From Levilinea saccharolytica (GTDB lineage Bacteria > Chloroflexota > Anaerolineae > Anaerolineales > Anaerolineaceae): a stretch of DNA of 64,000 nucleotides. Of this stretch, positions 19,358 through 28,281 are shown piece by piece; position 1 is the first letter of the stretch, and each line of letters opens with the position of its first letter. Made by a program: the position numbers and the translations under genes. The stretch covers positions 62,001 to 126,000 of the forward strand of contig NZ_LGCM01000003.1 in the NCBI RefSeq assembly GCF_001306035.1, read 5' to 3'. The notes below the pieces were generated by a model. The model ran no database searches. It saw nothing but the letters and a program-made list of their open reading frames with translations, and had not been told where the DNA came from.

Positions 19358-20717
19358 TCCGCCCGCGGCGGCCTCTTCGCCCTTCCCAGGGGACCCCAAC
19401 TGCCCCATCTGCGGTGGGGTGGGGTTTGTGCGGCGCGAGCTGCCGATCACCGATCCCGATTTTGGGCGGCTGCAGGTGTGCGTTTGCCGTCAGCAGGCCG
19501 TGGCGGAGGCCAGCCAAAACCGCCTGTTCCGCCTGAGCAATCTGGACGCATTCAAAGAACAGACCTTTGAGGCCTTTAACCCCCAGGGACGGTTGGGGCT
19601 GGGGGAACATCAGGTGCGCTCGCTGAACATGGCCCTGACACTCTCGCAGCAGTACGCGCAGACGCTGAAGGGCTGGCTGCTGCTGTTGGGGGGCTACGGC
19701 TGCGGCAAGACCCACCTGGCGGCGGCGGTGGCCAATTTTGTGGTGCGGCTGGGGGTTCCCACCCTGTTCCTGACCGTGCCCGATCTGTTGGATTGGCTGC
19801 GCTTCTCCTACGGCGACCGTGAATCGGGCTTTGAGGAGCGCTTTGACGAGATTCGCAATATCCGCCTGCTGGTGCTGGACGATTTGGGCACCCAAAACGC
19901 CACGCCCTGGGCGCAGGAAAAACTGTTTCAGATCATCAACCACCGCTATGTGAACCGCCTGCCGTTGGTGATGACCAGCAATCTACGCCTGGAGGAGATG
20001 GACGGGCGCATCCGCTCGCGGCTGGAAGACCCCGATCTGGTGACCAAGGTGGAGATTCAGGCCCCCGATTTCCGTTCACCGGTGCGCGAAACCAGCAGCC
20101 AACCGCAGCTTTCGACCCTGCATCTGCATTCCAGCCGCACTTTCGGCAGCTTCAGCATGCGCGAGAGCGAACGGCTGCCCGGCGAGGAGCAGAAGAGCCT
20201 GGAAAAGGCCTTCCGCGCCGCCCAGGTGTATGCCGAAGCGCCGCGCGGATGGTTGGTGCTGATGGGCACCTACGCCACCGGCAAAACCCACCTGGCGGCC
20301 TCCATCGGCAACTACCGCTTCGGCCTGGGGGAAGAGCCTATGTTCGTGGTGGTGCCCGACCTGCTGGATCACCTGCGCGCCACCTTCAGCCCCACCAGCT
20401 CGGTTTCGTACGACCGTTTGTTTGACCATGTGCGCACGGCCTCGCTGCTGATCCTGGACGATTTGGGCACGCAGAGCGCCACGCCCTGGGCGCGCGAGAA
20501 ACTCTATCAACTGATCAACTACCGCTACAACGCCGAGCTGCCCACGGTGATCACCACCTCGTCCCCGCTGGACGAAATTGACCCGCGGGTGCGCAGCCGC
20601 ATGTTGGACCGGCGCATTTGTGAGATTTATGTCTTGAATGTGCCATCCTACCGGGCGGCCCCCAACGGGGGCAGCAGCCCGGCGCGCAAGACGGCCGCCC
20701 GCCGCAAGACGGGGTGA
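19278..20717 (+). CDS. tandem DnaC-like helicase-loader ATPase
   Basis: This 479-residue protein holds two complete DnaC/IstB-type AAA+ modules. The first has Walker A GGYGCGKTH with Lys144 and Walker B LLVLDDLGTQ. The second has GTYATGKTH with Lys336 and LLILDDLGTQ. Both share downstream blocks (ATPWA-EKL-Q-IN-RY). An N-terminal CPICGG...CVC segment could bind zinc. A typical loader has one module and 250-330 residues. It would load or remodel DnaB. The ATG at 19278 has GGAGAAAGG upstream, and the gene overlaps the DnaD-domain gene by 80 bp. The C-terminal tail is Arg/Lys/Ala-rich. Confidence 0.9.
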   Translation: MKKIDETLKKIAADSSKANTPTSSNINPPAAASSPFPGDPNCPICGGVGFVRRELPITDPDFGRLQVCVCRQQAVAEASQNRLFRLSNLDAFKEQTFEAFNPQGRLGLGEHQVRSLNMALTLSQQYAQTLKGWLLLLGGYGCGKTHLAAAVANFVVRLGVPTLFLTVPDLLDWLRFSYGDRESGFEERFDEIRNIRLLVLDDLGTQNATPWAQEKLFQIINHRYVNRLPLVMTSNLRLEEMDGRIRSRLEDPDLVTKVEIQAPDFRSPVRETSSQPQLSTLHLHSSRTFGSFSMRESERLPGEEQKSLEKAFRAAQVYAEAPRGWLVLMGTYATGKTHLAASIGNYRFGLGEEPMFVVVPDLLDHLRATFSPTSSVSYDRLFDHVRTASLLILDDLGTQSATPWAREKLYQLINYRYNAELPTVITTSSPLDEIDPRVRSRMLDRRICEIYVLNVPSYRAAPNGGSSPARKTAARRKTG

Positions 20718-20750
20718 GCTTGCGCGCGGGGAAGGGTGCGTTTCGGCCCA

Positions 20751-20779
20751 TTGACGGGGGACTGCGGCCGGCGTACAAT
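20751..20779 (+). promoter_or_regulatory. promoter of the cobalamin operon
   Basis: TTGACG (20751-20756) and TACAAT (20774-20779) are spaced by 17 bp, just upstream of the riboswitch. Confidence 0.75.
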
Positions 20780-20796
20780 GCTGTATAACTGAATAT

Positions 20797-20937
20797 TCGC
20801 CCACAGGTATTCTGCCCCGCGCGGGGCAGATGGATGGCGAAACCGGTGTGAATCCGGTGCTGTTGCGCAACTGTGATCCAGCCTTGGGGCTGGTCAGCCA
20901 GGTCGACCGCTTGTGGCGCGTTCTTCACAACCTCGCA
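20797..20937 (+). ncRNA. cobalamin riboswitch
   Basis: The segment contains the conserved blocks of the B12 element: GCCCACAGGTAT near 20799, a GC hairpin, then GGCGAAACCGGTGTGAATCC, GTTGCGCAACTGT and the B12-box-like AGCCAGGTCGACC near 20896-20908. It precedes btuF. Binding of adenosylcobalamin should favour the downstream terminator and shut off uptake. Confidence 0.9.
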
Positions 20938-20981
20938 CAAAGGAGGTGAGAACCGTGGATGCTGGATTGGCCCGAAAATCA

Positions 20982-21010
20982 CCCCCTATCGCTTGCGGTA
21001 GGGGGTTTTT
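20982..21010 (+). terminator. riboswitch-associated intrinsic terminator
   Basis: A CCCCCTA...TAGGGGG stem of about 10 bp is followed directly by TTTTTG. It lies 100 bp before btuF and is the expression platform of the riboswitch. Confidence 0.85.
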
Positions 21011-21110
21011 GTTGGCAGAGGCTTTCCGGGCGCGGCAACAATACCTTTGACTCTGTTTTGACATCGCCGGAAACAATTATCAACCGAAACCAACAAGAGA
21101 GGCAGTTAAC

Positions 21111-22082
21111 ATGAAATCAACTTGGAAAATGTTCCTGGGGCTGACGATCTTCGCCCTGCTTTTGACGGCGTGCGCTCCCGCCGCCACTCCCGCCCCCGCG
21201 CCGACGGCTGTTCCCACCGCTGTGCCGACCCTGGCGCCCACGGCTGTGCCCGCGCTGGTGTTCACCGACGGGCTGGGGCGCAGTGTGTCATTGGAAAGCA
21301 CCCCCCAGCGCATCATCTCGATGGCCCCTTCGAACACCGAAATTCTGTTCGCGGTGGGGGCCGGCGCGCAAGTGATCGCGCGCGACGATCTCTCGGATAC
21401 GCCCGAAGCCGCCCAGGCTTTGCCCTCGGTGGGCGGGTTCAGCGGTTACAACGTAGAACAAATGGTGGCGCTGAAGCCCGATCTGGTGCTGGCCGCTGAA
21501 ATCAACACGCCAGAGCAGGTGAAGGCCATGGAAGACGCGGGGCTGACCGTGTATTACCTGTCCAACCCTAAGGATTTTGAAGGGCTGTATGCCAATTTGA
21601 CCCTGGTGGGGCAGCTGAGCGGACATGAGATCGAGGCCGCAGCTTTGAACGAAAGCCTGAAGGCACGCGTGCAGGCTGTCACCGAGGCGGCAGCCCAGGC
21701 CAAGGAAACACCCAGCGTGTTTTACGAACTGGATTCCACCAATCCGGCTAAGCCCTGGACGAGCGGCCCCGGCACCTTTGTGGATTTGATCATCCGCATG
21801 GCGGGCGGGCGCAACGTGGGCGCGGAACTGGACGCCGAATGGGCGCAGATCAGCCAGGAGGCTTTGATTGTGGCCGACCCCGATTTCATCCTGATGGGCG
21901 ACTCCATGTGGGGGGTGACGGCGGAGCAGGTGGCAGCCCGCCCGGGTTGGGATGGGTTGAAGGCTGTGCAGACCCAAAAGGTGCTGCCCTTTGACGACAA
22001 CCTGGTCAGCCGCCCCGGGCCGCGCCTGGTGGACGGTTTGGAAGCCATGCTGAAAATTTTTCACCCCGAGTTGGTGAAATAA
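21111..22082 (+). CDS. btuF: cobalamin ABC transporter substrate-binding lipoprotein
   Basis: This 323-residue class III binding protein starts with a lipoprotein signal (IFALLLTACAPAATPAPA, Cys near residue 21) and a Pro/Ala/Thr linker. The mature part has RSVSLESTPQRIISMAPSNT, VGGFSGYNVEQMVALKPDLV and a C-terminal RPGPRLVDGLEAMLKIF, all typical of BtuF/FhuD-type proteins. The cobalamin riboswitch upstream assigns the ligand as cobalamin or a corrinoid precursor. The permease starts 1 bp after the stop. Confidence 0.92.
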   Translation: MKSTWKMFLGLTIFALLLTACAPAATPAPAPTAVPTAVPTLAPTAVPALVFTDGLGRSVSLESTPQRIISMAPSNTEILFAVGAGAQVIARDDLSDTPEAAQALPSVGGFSGYNVEQMVALKPDLVLAAEINTPEQVKAMEDAGLTVYYLSNPKDFEGLYANLTLVGQLSGHEIEAAALNESLKARVQAVTEAAAQAKETPSVFYELDSTNPAKPWTSGPGTFVDLIIRMAGGRNVGAELDAEWAQISQEALIVADPDFILMGDSMWGVTAEQVAARPGWDGLKAVQTQKVLPFDDNLVSRPGPRLVDGLEAMLKIFHPELVK

Positions 22083-22083
22083 G

Positions 22084-23112
22084 ATGAAGTGGATCGCTGC
22101 CCACCCCTACGGGTTCAGCCTGGCGCTGCTGGCGGTACTGCTGGCGGCGAGTGTGGCGGTGGGCAGCGTTTTTATCTCTCCGACGGTGATGGGCGCGCTG
22201 TTCCAGGCCCGCCTGGGGGGGCAGCCGTTGACGGCCGCCCTGCAGCCGATGGACACCATTCTGTTCACTTTGCGCCTGCCGCGGGCTGTGCTGGCCTTGC
22301 TGACCGGGGCGGCCCTGGCGGGCAGCGGGGCGGCCTATCAGGGCCTGTTCCGCAACCCGCTGGCCGACCCCTATTTGATCGGCGTGGCTTCGGGGGCCGG
22401 GCTGGGGGCGGTGGCGGCCATGAGCGTGCGCTGGCCCTACACCTTTTGGGGGTTGATGGTGATCCCTCTGGCGGCCTTTGCCGGGGCTTTGGTGACGGTG
22501 GCGGTGGTGCTGTTCCTGGCCAAGGTGCAGAACAGCCTGCCGGCCTCCAACCTGATCCTGGCGGGGGTGGCGGTCAGTTCTTTTGCCACGGCCCTGACTT
22601 CGTTTTGGATGCTGCGCTCCACTGGCGAGGTGCGGCGCGCGCTGGTATGGCTGATGGGGGGCGCCACCCAAAGCGGCTGGCAGCCGGTGGCGGCGGTGCT
22701 GCCGTATATCGGCGTTGGGTTGACCGCTCTGGTCCTTTTGGGGCACAGCCTGAACGTGATGCAGTTCGGCGACGAACAGGCGCGCCAGTTGGGCCTGCGG
22801 GTGGAACGCGTGCGCGCTCTGGTGATCGCGGCGGCCTCCATGACCACGGCGGCGGCAGTGGCCTTCGCGGGCATCATCGGCTTTGTGGGGCTGATTGTGC
22901 CGCATGTGGTGCGGTTGGTGTGGGGCGGAGACTACCGGCGGGTGATCCCGCTGGCGGTGATTAACGGGGCCAGCCTGCTGCTGATGGCGGACATGCTGGC
23001 GCGTACGGTGATCGCCCCGCAGGAGATTCCGGTGGGGATCTTGACGGCGATGGCTGGGGCGCCGTTCTTTTTGTGGCTGCTGCGCCGCTCGCGGCAGCAA
23101 TTTTCCTGGTGA
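22084..23112 (+). CDS. btuC: cobalamin ABC transporter permease
   Basis: This 342-residue FecCD-family permease has about ten transmembrane helices. Diagnostic segments are LRLPRAVLALLTGAALAGSG, FRNPLADPYLIGVASGAGLG and IIGFVGLIVPHVVRLVWGGD. It forms a homodimeric channel driven by the ATPase encoded next. The start ATG at 22084 almost abuts btuF, and no separate promoter is apparent. Confidence 0.93.
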   Translation: MKWIAAHPYGFSLALLAVLLAASVAVGSVFISPTVMGALFQARLGGQPLTAALQPMDTILFTLRLPRAVLALLTGAALAGSGAAYQGLFRNPLADPYLIGVASGAGLGAVAAMSVRWPYTFWGLMVIPLAAFAGALVTVAVVLFLAKVQNSLPASNLILAGVAVSSFATALTSFWMLRSTGEVRRALVWLMGGATQSGWQPVAAVLPYIGVGLTALVLLGHSLNVMQFGDEQARQLGLRVERVRALVIAAASMTTAAAVAFAGIIGFVGLIVPHVVRLVWGGDYRRVIPLAVINGASLLLMADMLARTVIAPQEIPVGILTAMAGAPFFLWLLRRSRQQFSW

Positions 23113-23128
23113 GCGGGTGGAGGCGGCC

Positions 23129-23899
23129 ATGCTGACAGTTGAAGGGTTGAGCGTATCCTACGGAGAAAAAACTGTGCTTCAGCAGGTGGGTTTCCACCTG
23201 GCGGCGGGGCAGGTGTTGGCGGTGATCGGCCCCAACGGGGCGGGCAAATCCACCCTGATCCGCGCCCTGAGCGGGGTGCTGCCGGTGAGGGGCGGGGCCG
23301 TGCGCCTGGACGGGCGCGATCTGCGCCAGTATTCCGAGGTGGAACGGGCGCGGCGCATTGCCGTGGTGCCCCAGGCGGTGAATTTGCCAGCGGCTTTCAC
23401 CGTGTGGGAGACGGTGCTTTTGGGGCGCACGCCGCACTTGAATTGGCTGGGGCAGCTGACCGCGAAAGATGAAGACATCGCCCGTTGGGCGCTGGAACGC
23501 ACGGATACGCAGGCCCTGGCCGGGCGGCCGGTGAACCAGCTATCGGGCGGCGAACAGCAGCGCGTTTTGCTGGCGCGGGCGCTGGCGCAGTCGGCGCCGG
23601 TGATGCTTTTGGATGAGCCCACCGCCCACCTGGATTTGCAGTATCAGCTCAGCCTGCTGGAATTGGTGCGCGAGCTGGCCCACCAGGAGAAGCTGGCCGT
23701 GCTGGTGGCCCTACACGATTTGAATCTGGTCAGCCGCTACGCGGATAAAGTGGCGCTGCTGGCCGAGGGCAAACTGTGCGCTTTGGGCCGCCCCGGCGAG
23801 GTGCTGCAGGCGGATGTGCTGACTCGCGCCTACCGTGTGCCGCTGCAAGTGCTGGCGCTGGGGGGCGGGCTGCCGCCGGTGGTGCTGCCCGCGGGCTGA
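23129..23899 (+). CDS. btuD: cobalamin ABC transporter ATPase
   Basis: This 256-residue single ATP-binding cassette has Walker A GPNGAGKST (about residues 36-44), signature LSGGEQQRVLLARAL and Walker B VMLLDEPTAHLD. The ATG at 23129 has GTGGAGG upstream and is preferred over a GTG at 23117. It completes the BtuFCD importer downstream of the riboswitch. Confidence 0.93.
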   Translation: MLTVEGLSVSYGEKTVLQQVGFHLAAGQVLAVIGPNGAGKSTLIRALSGVLPVRGGAVRLDGRDLRQYSEVERARRIAVVPQAVNLPAAFTVWETVLLGRTPHLNWLGQLTAKDEDIARWALERTDTQALAGRPVNQLSGGEQQRVLLARALAQSAPVMLLDEPTAHLDLQYQLSLLELVRELAHQEKLAVLVALHDLNLVSRYADKVALLAEGKLCALGRPGEVLQADVLTRAYRVPLQVLALGGGLPPVVLPAG

Positions 23900-23913
23900 G
23901 CGCGGGATTCTGG

Positions 23914-23919
23914 TATACT
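23914..23919 (+). promoter_or_regulatory. leaderless-type -10 element of the HAD gene
   Basis: TATACT ends 7 bases before the ATG at 23927, so a transcript started at the usual distance would begin at the start codon. No ribosome binding site or clear -35 is seen. Confidence 0.55.
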
Positions 23920-23926
23920 TTGACGT

Positions 23927-24586
23927 ATGCCGATTCACACCCTTTTCTACGATGTGGATAACACCCTCTACCCGCCCGAAAGCGGCGTGTGGGAAGCGAT
24001 TGCCCAGCGAATTGACCGCTACCTGGGCGAACGCCGCGGCCTGCCCGCAGCGGAGATCCCCGCACGGCGCAGCTATTACTTCAGCACCTACGGCACCACC
24101 ATGCGCGGGCTGGAGATTGAGGAAAACATTGAGCGGCAGGAATATCTGGATTTTGTTCACGATGTGCCCCTGCGCGATTTGATTCAGCCTAACCCGGCCC
24201 TGCGCGGGGTGCTGCTGCGCTACCCGCAGCGCCGCATCATTTTTACCAACGCGGATGAGGCTCACGCCCGGCGGGTTTTGGGGGTCTTGGGGGTGGAAGA
24301 CTGCTTCGAGAGCATCATTGATGTGAACACCATCGCGCCCTACTGCAAACCGCAGCCGGAGGCCTTTGCTTTGGGCCTGCGCACGGCGGGCAGCCCCGCG
24401 CCGGAGACGTGCATCCTCATTGACGACACCCCGGCCAATTTGGAGGCGGCGCGCGAGCTGGGCATGACCGCGGTGGGGGTGGGCGAGGCGGCCAACGGCA
24501 GCGCGCCGCATTGGGTGCGGCGCGTGGAAGATTTGCCGCAGGTGCTGGACGGCCTGCTGGGCAGCGGGGAGGGCAAACATGTTTGA
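23927..24586 (+). CDS. HAD-superfamily pyrimidine 5'-nucleotidase-like phosphatase
   Basis: This 219-residue protein has HAD motif I FYDVDNTLYPPES (residues 7-19), motif II IIFTNADEAH, the motif III lysine in YCKPQPEAF and motif IV CILIDDTPANLEAA. It matches the SDT1/pyrimidine-5'-nucleotidase branch, which dephosphorylates nucleoside monophosphates or other small phosphates. The exact substrate is not known. It appears to start a leaderless transcript, and its last 8 bp overlap the next small gene. Confidence 0.88.
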   Translation: MPIHTLFYDVDNTLYPPESGVWEAIAQRIDRYLGERRGLPAAEIPARRSYYFSTYGTTMRGLEIEENIERQEYLDFVHDVPLRDLIQPNPALRGVLLRYPQRRIIFTNADEAHARRVLGVLGVEDCFESIIDVNTIAPYCKPQPEAFALGLRTAGSPAPETCILIDDTPANLEAARELGMTAVGVGEAANGSAPHWVRRVEDLPQVLDGLLGSGEGKHV

Positions 24587-24857
24587 GCGCATCACGCCGT
24601 TGGGCTGGGTGGTGATTGGGCTGGTGGTGCTTTTCATCATCCTGCTGAATTTAAACCTGGTGGCTTTGGTGCGCGGTCAGCGCACCCCGCGCGCGCCCTT
24701 TCAGTTCTTGGGCAAGACCCTGCACACCCTGCGCGACCCGTACCGTAAAAATAACGAAGAAGCAGCCGAGCTGGCGCGGCGCGTGGCTGAGCTGCGGCAG
24801 GCGGGGAAAGCCGAAGGCGAGGGGGCAGACCCGCCGGATAACCTTCCACAAACCTGA
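24579..24857 (+). CDS. small single-span membrane protein, unknown function
   Basis: This 92-residue protein has one strong N-terminal hydrophobic helix (VVIGLVVLFIILLNLNLVAL, residues 11-30), then a charged cytoplasmic part with a helix EEAAELARRVAELRQAG that could form a coiled coil. It overlaps the HAD gene by 8 bp (translational coupling). I do not recognise a family. Confidence 0.7.
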   Translation: MFERITPLGWVVIGLVVLFIILLNLNLVALVRGQRTPRAPFQFLGKTLHTLRDPYRKNNEEAAELARRVAELRQAGKAEGEGADPPDNLPQT

Positions 24858-25002
24858 TACAAATCCTAAAACTTTCATCCACTTTTAACCCGATCGTGAT
24901 AAGCTATTGCATGACCGCGGAACATCCCGCGGCGCATGGAGTAGTGCTTTGGTGAAATCGGTACCCCCGCCGTGCGGCGGGAAGGCCATAGGAGGCAATC
25001 TC

Positions 25003-26313
25003 ATGGAACAGGGATCCACAATCATCGAACCCGTACCCGCCGGGACAGCGGGCCAGCAGACCAAAAACCGGACGCTGACCACCTTGATCATGGTCGCAGC
25101 GGCCTTCATTTTATTGGTGGGAGCTTTCTCCGGCGGGTTGATCGTCGGCTGGGCTATGCCCGACCGGCAGGCGCAGAGCGACGCCGCCGCGGGGAACCCG
25201 TTTGAACTTTTCCAATCCGGCGCAGCCAGCAGCGGGGCCACCCCCAAAGAGCTGGAAACCCTCTTTGCCCCGTTTTGGGAGACGTGGAACCTGGTGCACG
25301 ATCAATACGTGGACCAGCCGGTGGACGACACCTTGATGATGCGCGGCGCGATCCGCGGCATGTTGGAAGCCCTGGGCGATCCGCACACTTCGTACATGGA
25401 TCCGCAGGAGTTCGAACAGACCAACGTGTCTTTGCAGGGCGAGTATGAGGGCATCGGCGCGTGGGTGGACATCACCGGCGAGTATCTGAAGATCATCAGC
25501 CCCATGCCCGGCAGCCCGGCGGAAAAAGCCGGTTTGAAGCCGGAGGATGTGATCGTCAAGGTGGACGGTGAGGACATGACCGGCGTGAGCGGCGATTTGG
25601 TGCTGCAGCGCGTGTTGGGCCCGGCGGGCACGGATGTGACTCTGACGGTGCAGCGCGAAGGCACGCCGGAACCGTTTGACGTCACCATCACCCGTTCGAA
25701 GATCAACATGCCCAGCGCCAAGGGCGAGATGCTGGAGGACAACATCGCCTATGTGCAGGTGTTCACCTTCGGCGAGAAGACCATGCCCGAACTGCGCAGC
25801 GCGCTGAAAGAACTGCTGCCGCAGAACCCCAAGGGCCTGATTTTGGATCTGCGCGGCAACGGCGGCGGCTATTTGAACACGGCCATTGACCTGCTGTCGG
25901 AGTTTATCCCTGGGCGGCAGGTGGTGATGTACGAAGAGTTTGGGGACGGCACCCGCAAAGAATTCAAGACTTCGCGCGGCGGCACGGCCACCGAAATCCC
26001 GCTGGTGGTGTTGGTGGACGGCGGCAGCGCCTCGGCTTCGGAGATCGTGGCGGGGGCCGTTCAGGACCTGGGCCGCGGCAAGCTGGTGGGCCAGACCACC
26101 TTTGGCAAAGGCTCGGTGCAGAACTGGATCCCCCTGGAGAATAACCAGGGGGCGGTGCGGGTTACGATTGCGCGCTGGCTGACCCCCAACGGACGGCAGA
26201 TCCACAAGGTGGGGCTGGAGCCGGATGTGGTGGTGGAGCTGACCGAAGAAGATGTGAAAGCGGAACGCGACCCGCAGCTGGATCGGGCGGTTGAAATTCT
26301 CTTAGGAAAATGA
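25003..26313 (+). CDS. ctpA: S41 family C-terminal processing protease
   Basis: This 436-residue protein has an N-terminal membrane anchor (TLIMVAAAFILLVGAFSGGL), a PDZ domain (about residues 130-215, ISPMPGSPAEKAGLKPEDVI) and an S41 catalytic domain. The latter has LRGNGGGYLNTAIDLLSEFI and the Ser-Lys dyad region GGSASASEIVAGAVQ...GQTTFGKGSVQ. It degrades or trims proteins outside the membrane. The ATG at 25003 has TAGGAGGC upstream; an in-frame start at 24907 would add a segment unlike the family. The HtrA gene overlaps its end by 4 bp. Confidence 0.93.
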   Translation: MEQGSTIIEPVPAGTAGQQTKNRTLTTLIMVAAAFILLVGAFSGGLIVGWAMPDRQAQSDAAAGNPFELFQSGAASSGATPKELETLFAPFWETWNLVHDQYVDQPVDDTLMMRGAIRGMLEALGDPHTSYMDPQEFEQTNVSLQGEYEGIGAWVDITGEYLKIISPMPGSPAEKAGLKPEDVIVKVDGEDMTGVSGDLVLQRVLGPAGTDVTLTVQREGTPEPFDVTITRSKINMPSAKGEMLEDNIAYVQVFTFGEKTMPELRSALKELLPQNPKGLILDLRGNGGGYLNTAIDLLSEFIPGRQVVMYEEFGDGTRKEFKTSRGGTATEIPLVVLVDGGSASASEIVAGAVQDLGRGKLVGQTTFGKGSVQNWIPLENNQGAVRVTIARWLTPNGRQIHKVGLEPDVVVELTEEDVKAERDPQLDRAVEILLGK

Positions 26314-27452
26314 TGATGAACGCGCGGCGGATTCTGTACGGGGTGTTTGTGGCGCTGGTGGCGGTGGGGGCGGCTTTGCTGGGCGCGCTGGGAGGCGGGC
26401 TGGCGGTGTACGCAGCCCTGCGCACGCCCGCGGCGGAACAGCCCGCGGTTGCGGTAAACCCGCTGGCGGGCCAGCCCGCGGGGGTTTTGCAGGTGGAAAG
26501 CACCCAAATTGAGACGGCCATCACCCGCGCGGTGGATACCGTCGGCCCGGCGGTGGTGACGGTGGTGGGCAAGGCCCCCGATCAGGCCACCATCTTCGGC
26601 TGGGTCTCCGGCGGCACGGTGAGCGGCAGCGGGGTGATCCTTTCGGCGGACGGCTATGTGCTCACCAATCATCACGTGGTGGAGAACACCGAGCAGCTTT
26701 CGATTGTGCTGGCCGACGGGGAAGAACGCGCCGCGCGGCTGGTGGGGTCGGATGTGTTTTCGGATTTGGCCGTGCTGAAGGCTGAAGGGGAGATGCCCGC
26801 GGTGGCGGTTTTGGGCAATTCGGACGGACTGCGCCCCGGCGAGACTGTGATCGCCATCGGCTCGCCGTTGGGCGACTTTAAGAACACGGTCACCTCCGGG
26901 GTGATCAGCGCCACGGGCCGCAGCCTGGATACCGGCCAGGGTTATTTGATGGAAGGGCTGATCCAGACGGACGCGGCCATCAACACCGGCAATTCGGGCG
27001 GCCCGCTGGTGAACCTGGCCGGTGAGGTGATCGGGATTAACACGCTGATCCTGCGCACGGGCGGGGGCGGCAATATTGTGGAGGGGCTGGGCTTTTCGAT
27101 CCCTTCCAATATGGCCCAGGCGGTGGCCAGCCAGATCGTGCAGACCGGCGCGGTGGCGCGGCCCACCCTTTCCATCCGCTACCAGCCCATCACGCCTGAC
27201 CTGGCGCGGCGCTACAACCTTCCGGTGCAGTGGGGGGTGTACGTGTCGCAGGTGCGCTCGGGGAGCGCGGCAGCAGCGGCCGGCATTCAGTCCGGCGACA
27301 TCCTCACCCATATCGGCGGCACGGCGATTGACGGCAGCCATCCCTTTGTGAATGTGCTGTATTCGTTTGCGCCGGAGCAGACGGTGGAGGTGCGCCTGGT
27401 GCGCGGGCAGGAGGCGCTGAGCGTGCAGGTGGTGTTGGAAAAGGAATATTAG
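26310..27452 (+). CDS. HtrA/DegP-family S1C serine protease with one PDZ domain
   Basis: This 380-residue protein has an N-terminal signal anchor (VFVALVAVGAALLGALGGGL) and a trypsin-like domain with the catalytic triad visible in VLTNHHVVEN (His), VFSDLAVLK (Asp) and INTGNSGGPLVN (Ser). A C-terminal PDZ domain contains GSAAAAAGIQSGDILTHIGG. It is envelope quality control. The start overlaps the CtpA stop as ATGA, so the two proteases are translationally coupled. Confidence 0.93.
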   Translation: MMMNARRILYGVFVALVAVGAALLGALGGGLAVYAALRTPAAEQPAVAVNPLAGQPAGVLQVESTQIETAITRAVDTVGPAVVTVVGKAPDQATIFGWVSGGTVSGSGVILSADGYVLTNHHVVENTEQLSIVLADGEERAARLVGSDVFSDLAVLKAEGEMPAVAVLGNSDGLRPGETVIAIGSPLGDFKNTVTSGVISATGRSLDTGQGYLMEGLIQTDAAINTGNSGGPLVNLAGEVIGINTLILRTGGGGNIVEGLGFSIPSNMAQAVASQIVQTGAVARPTLSIRYQPITPDLARRYNLPVQWGVYVSQVRSGSAAAAAGIQSGDILTHIGGTAIDGSHPFVNVLYSFAPEQTVEVRLVRGQEALSVQVVLEKEY

Positions 27453-27612
27453 GCGGGCGGAAACAAGGGGCGGTCGATGAAACGACGCGCCTTGCCCACT
27501 CATTTGTCATCGCGAGGGCGGCGGTTTTTCTGCCCGCGGCGATCTCTACCCCTGGCTGGAAGATCGCGATAACATCAAAAAGGAGGTGCGTTCGATGAAT
27601 GTGAACGCACCC

Positions 27613-27910
27613 GTCCAGGTGTCATTGTGAGACCAGACGGGTTTCCGGGTCGAAGCAATCTCTACCTTGAGGGAGAGATCGCCGCGCCGTCAAAGTTCGG
27701 CGGCAGGTTACCGGTTTTTGGTGGTCGCGATGACATGGGGGGCAGGGCCATGCGGTGCGTTCGAAGAAACAGGGCATTTCCCCGGCCCCTCTTTGCGCCC
27801 TTGGTGTCTCCGCGGTTCAAAGACACGTTTTTTACCGCCAAGGCGCGAAGGACGCCAAGAAAGCGAATCAAAGAACCCCTGGTATTCCGGTGCGTTCGAT
27901 GAAGCTGAAC
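27613..27910. repeat. 298-bp dispersed repeat, copy A
   Basis: It matches 29932-30229 with no gap and about 4 mismatches. It contains a large imperfect palindrome (CTTTGCG(C/T)CCTTGG...CCGCCAAGGCGCGAAGGACGCC) and ends in a GGTGCGTTC...GAAC hairpin unit. A related end unit is also seen at about 27587-27612. No transposase is encoded. Confidence 0.93.
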
Positions 27911-28251
27911 TCACCTGTCCGGGTGTCCTTGCGAGACCAGACGGATTTCCGGGTCGAAGCAATCTCTACCCTGAGGGATGAGATCGCCGCGCCCTCGCAG
28001 CGCGAGTATACCCTCAATGCTTGAAAGGGTACCTTCCCCGGTAGTTGTTGAGTCTGATCATAGTGATCAATCTTGCCCCGCAACAACAGCTCTGGACTAC
28101 TTAGACTTGAGCTGAGTTGCTGACCTTCTGAAACAATAGGGTTTGGGGGTGCGGCTTGATTTTTTTTCAGTTTTAAATAGGACAGGGCGCCATAACTCAA
28201 AAGTAGTGTACCGACCAGAAAAAAAGAAAACCAGCTTGTTTTCGTCATCAC
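27868..28251 (-). pseudogene. small membrane protein ORF running into repeat DNA (probably truncated)
   Basis: This 127-codon frame starts MMTKTSWFSFFLVGTLLLSY with one clear transmembrane helix. The first 75 codons lie in AT-rich DNA. From about codon 77 on, the frame is read from the dispersed repeat (27868-28020), so its natural C-terminus has probably been lost. It is the 3' neighbour of the lipoprotein gene on the same strand, 30 bp after its stop. I recognise no family. Confidence 0.45.
27919..27990. repeat. partial copy of the dispersed repeat
   Basis: This copy reproduces about the first 75 bp of the 298-bp repeat (GTCCGGGTGTCCTTGCGAGA onward) with several mismatches. It directly follows copy A in the same orientation. 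Confidence 0.8.
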
Positions 28252-28281
28252 TGTTATTTAAGCACGTTGCCAAAAGAAATG

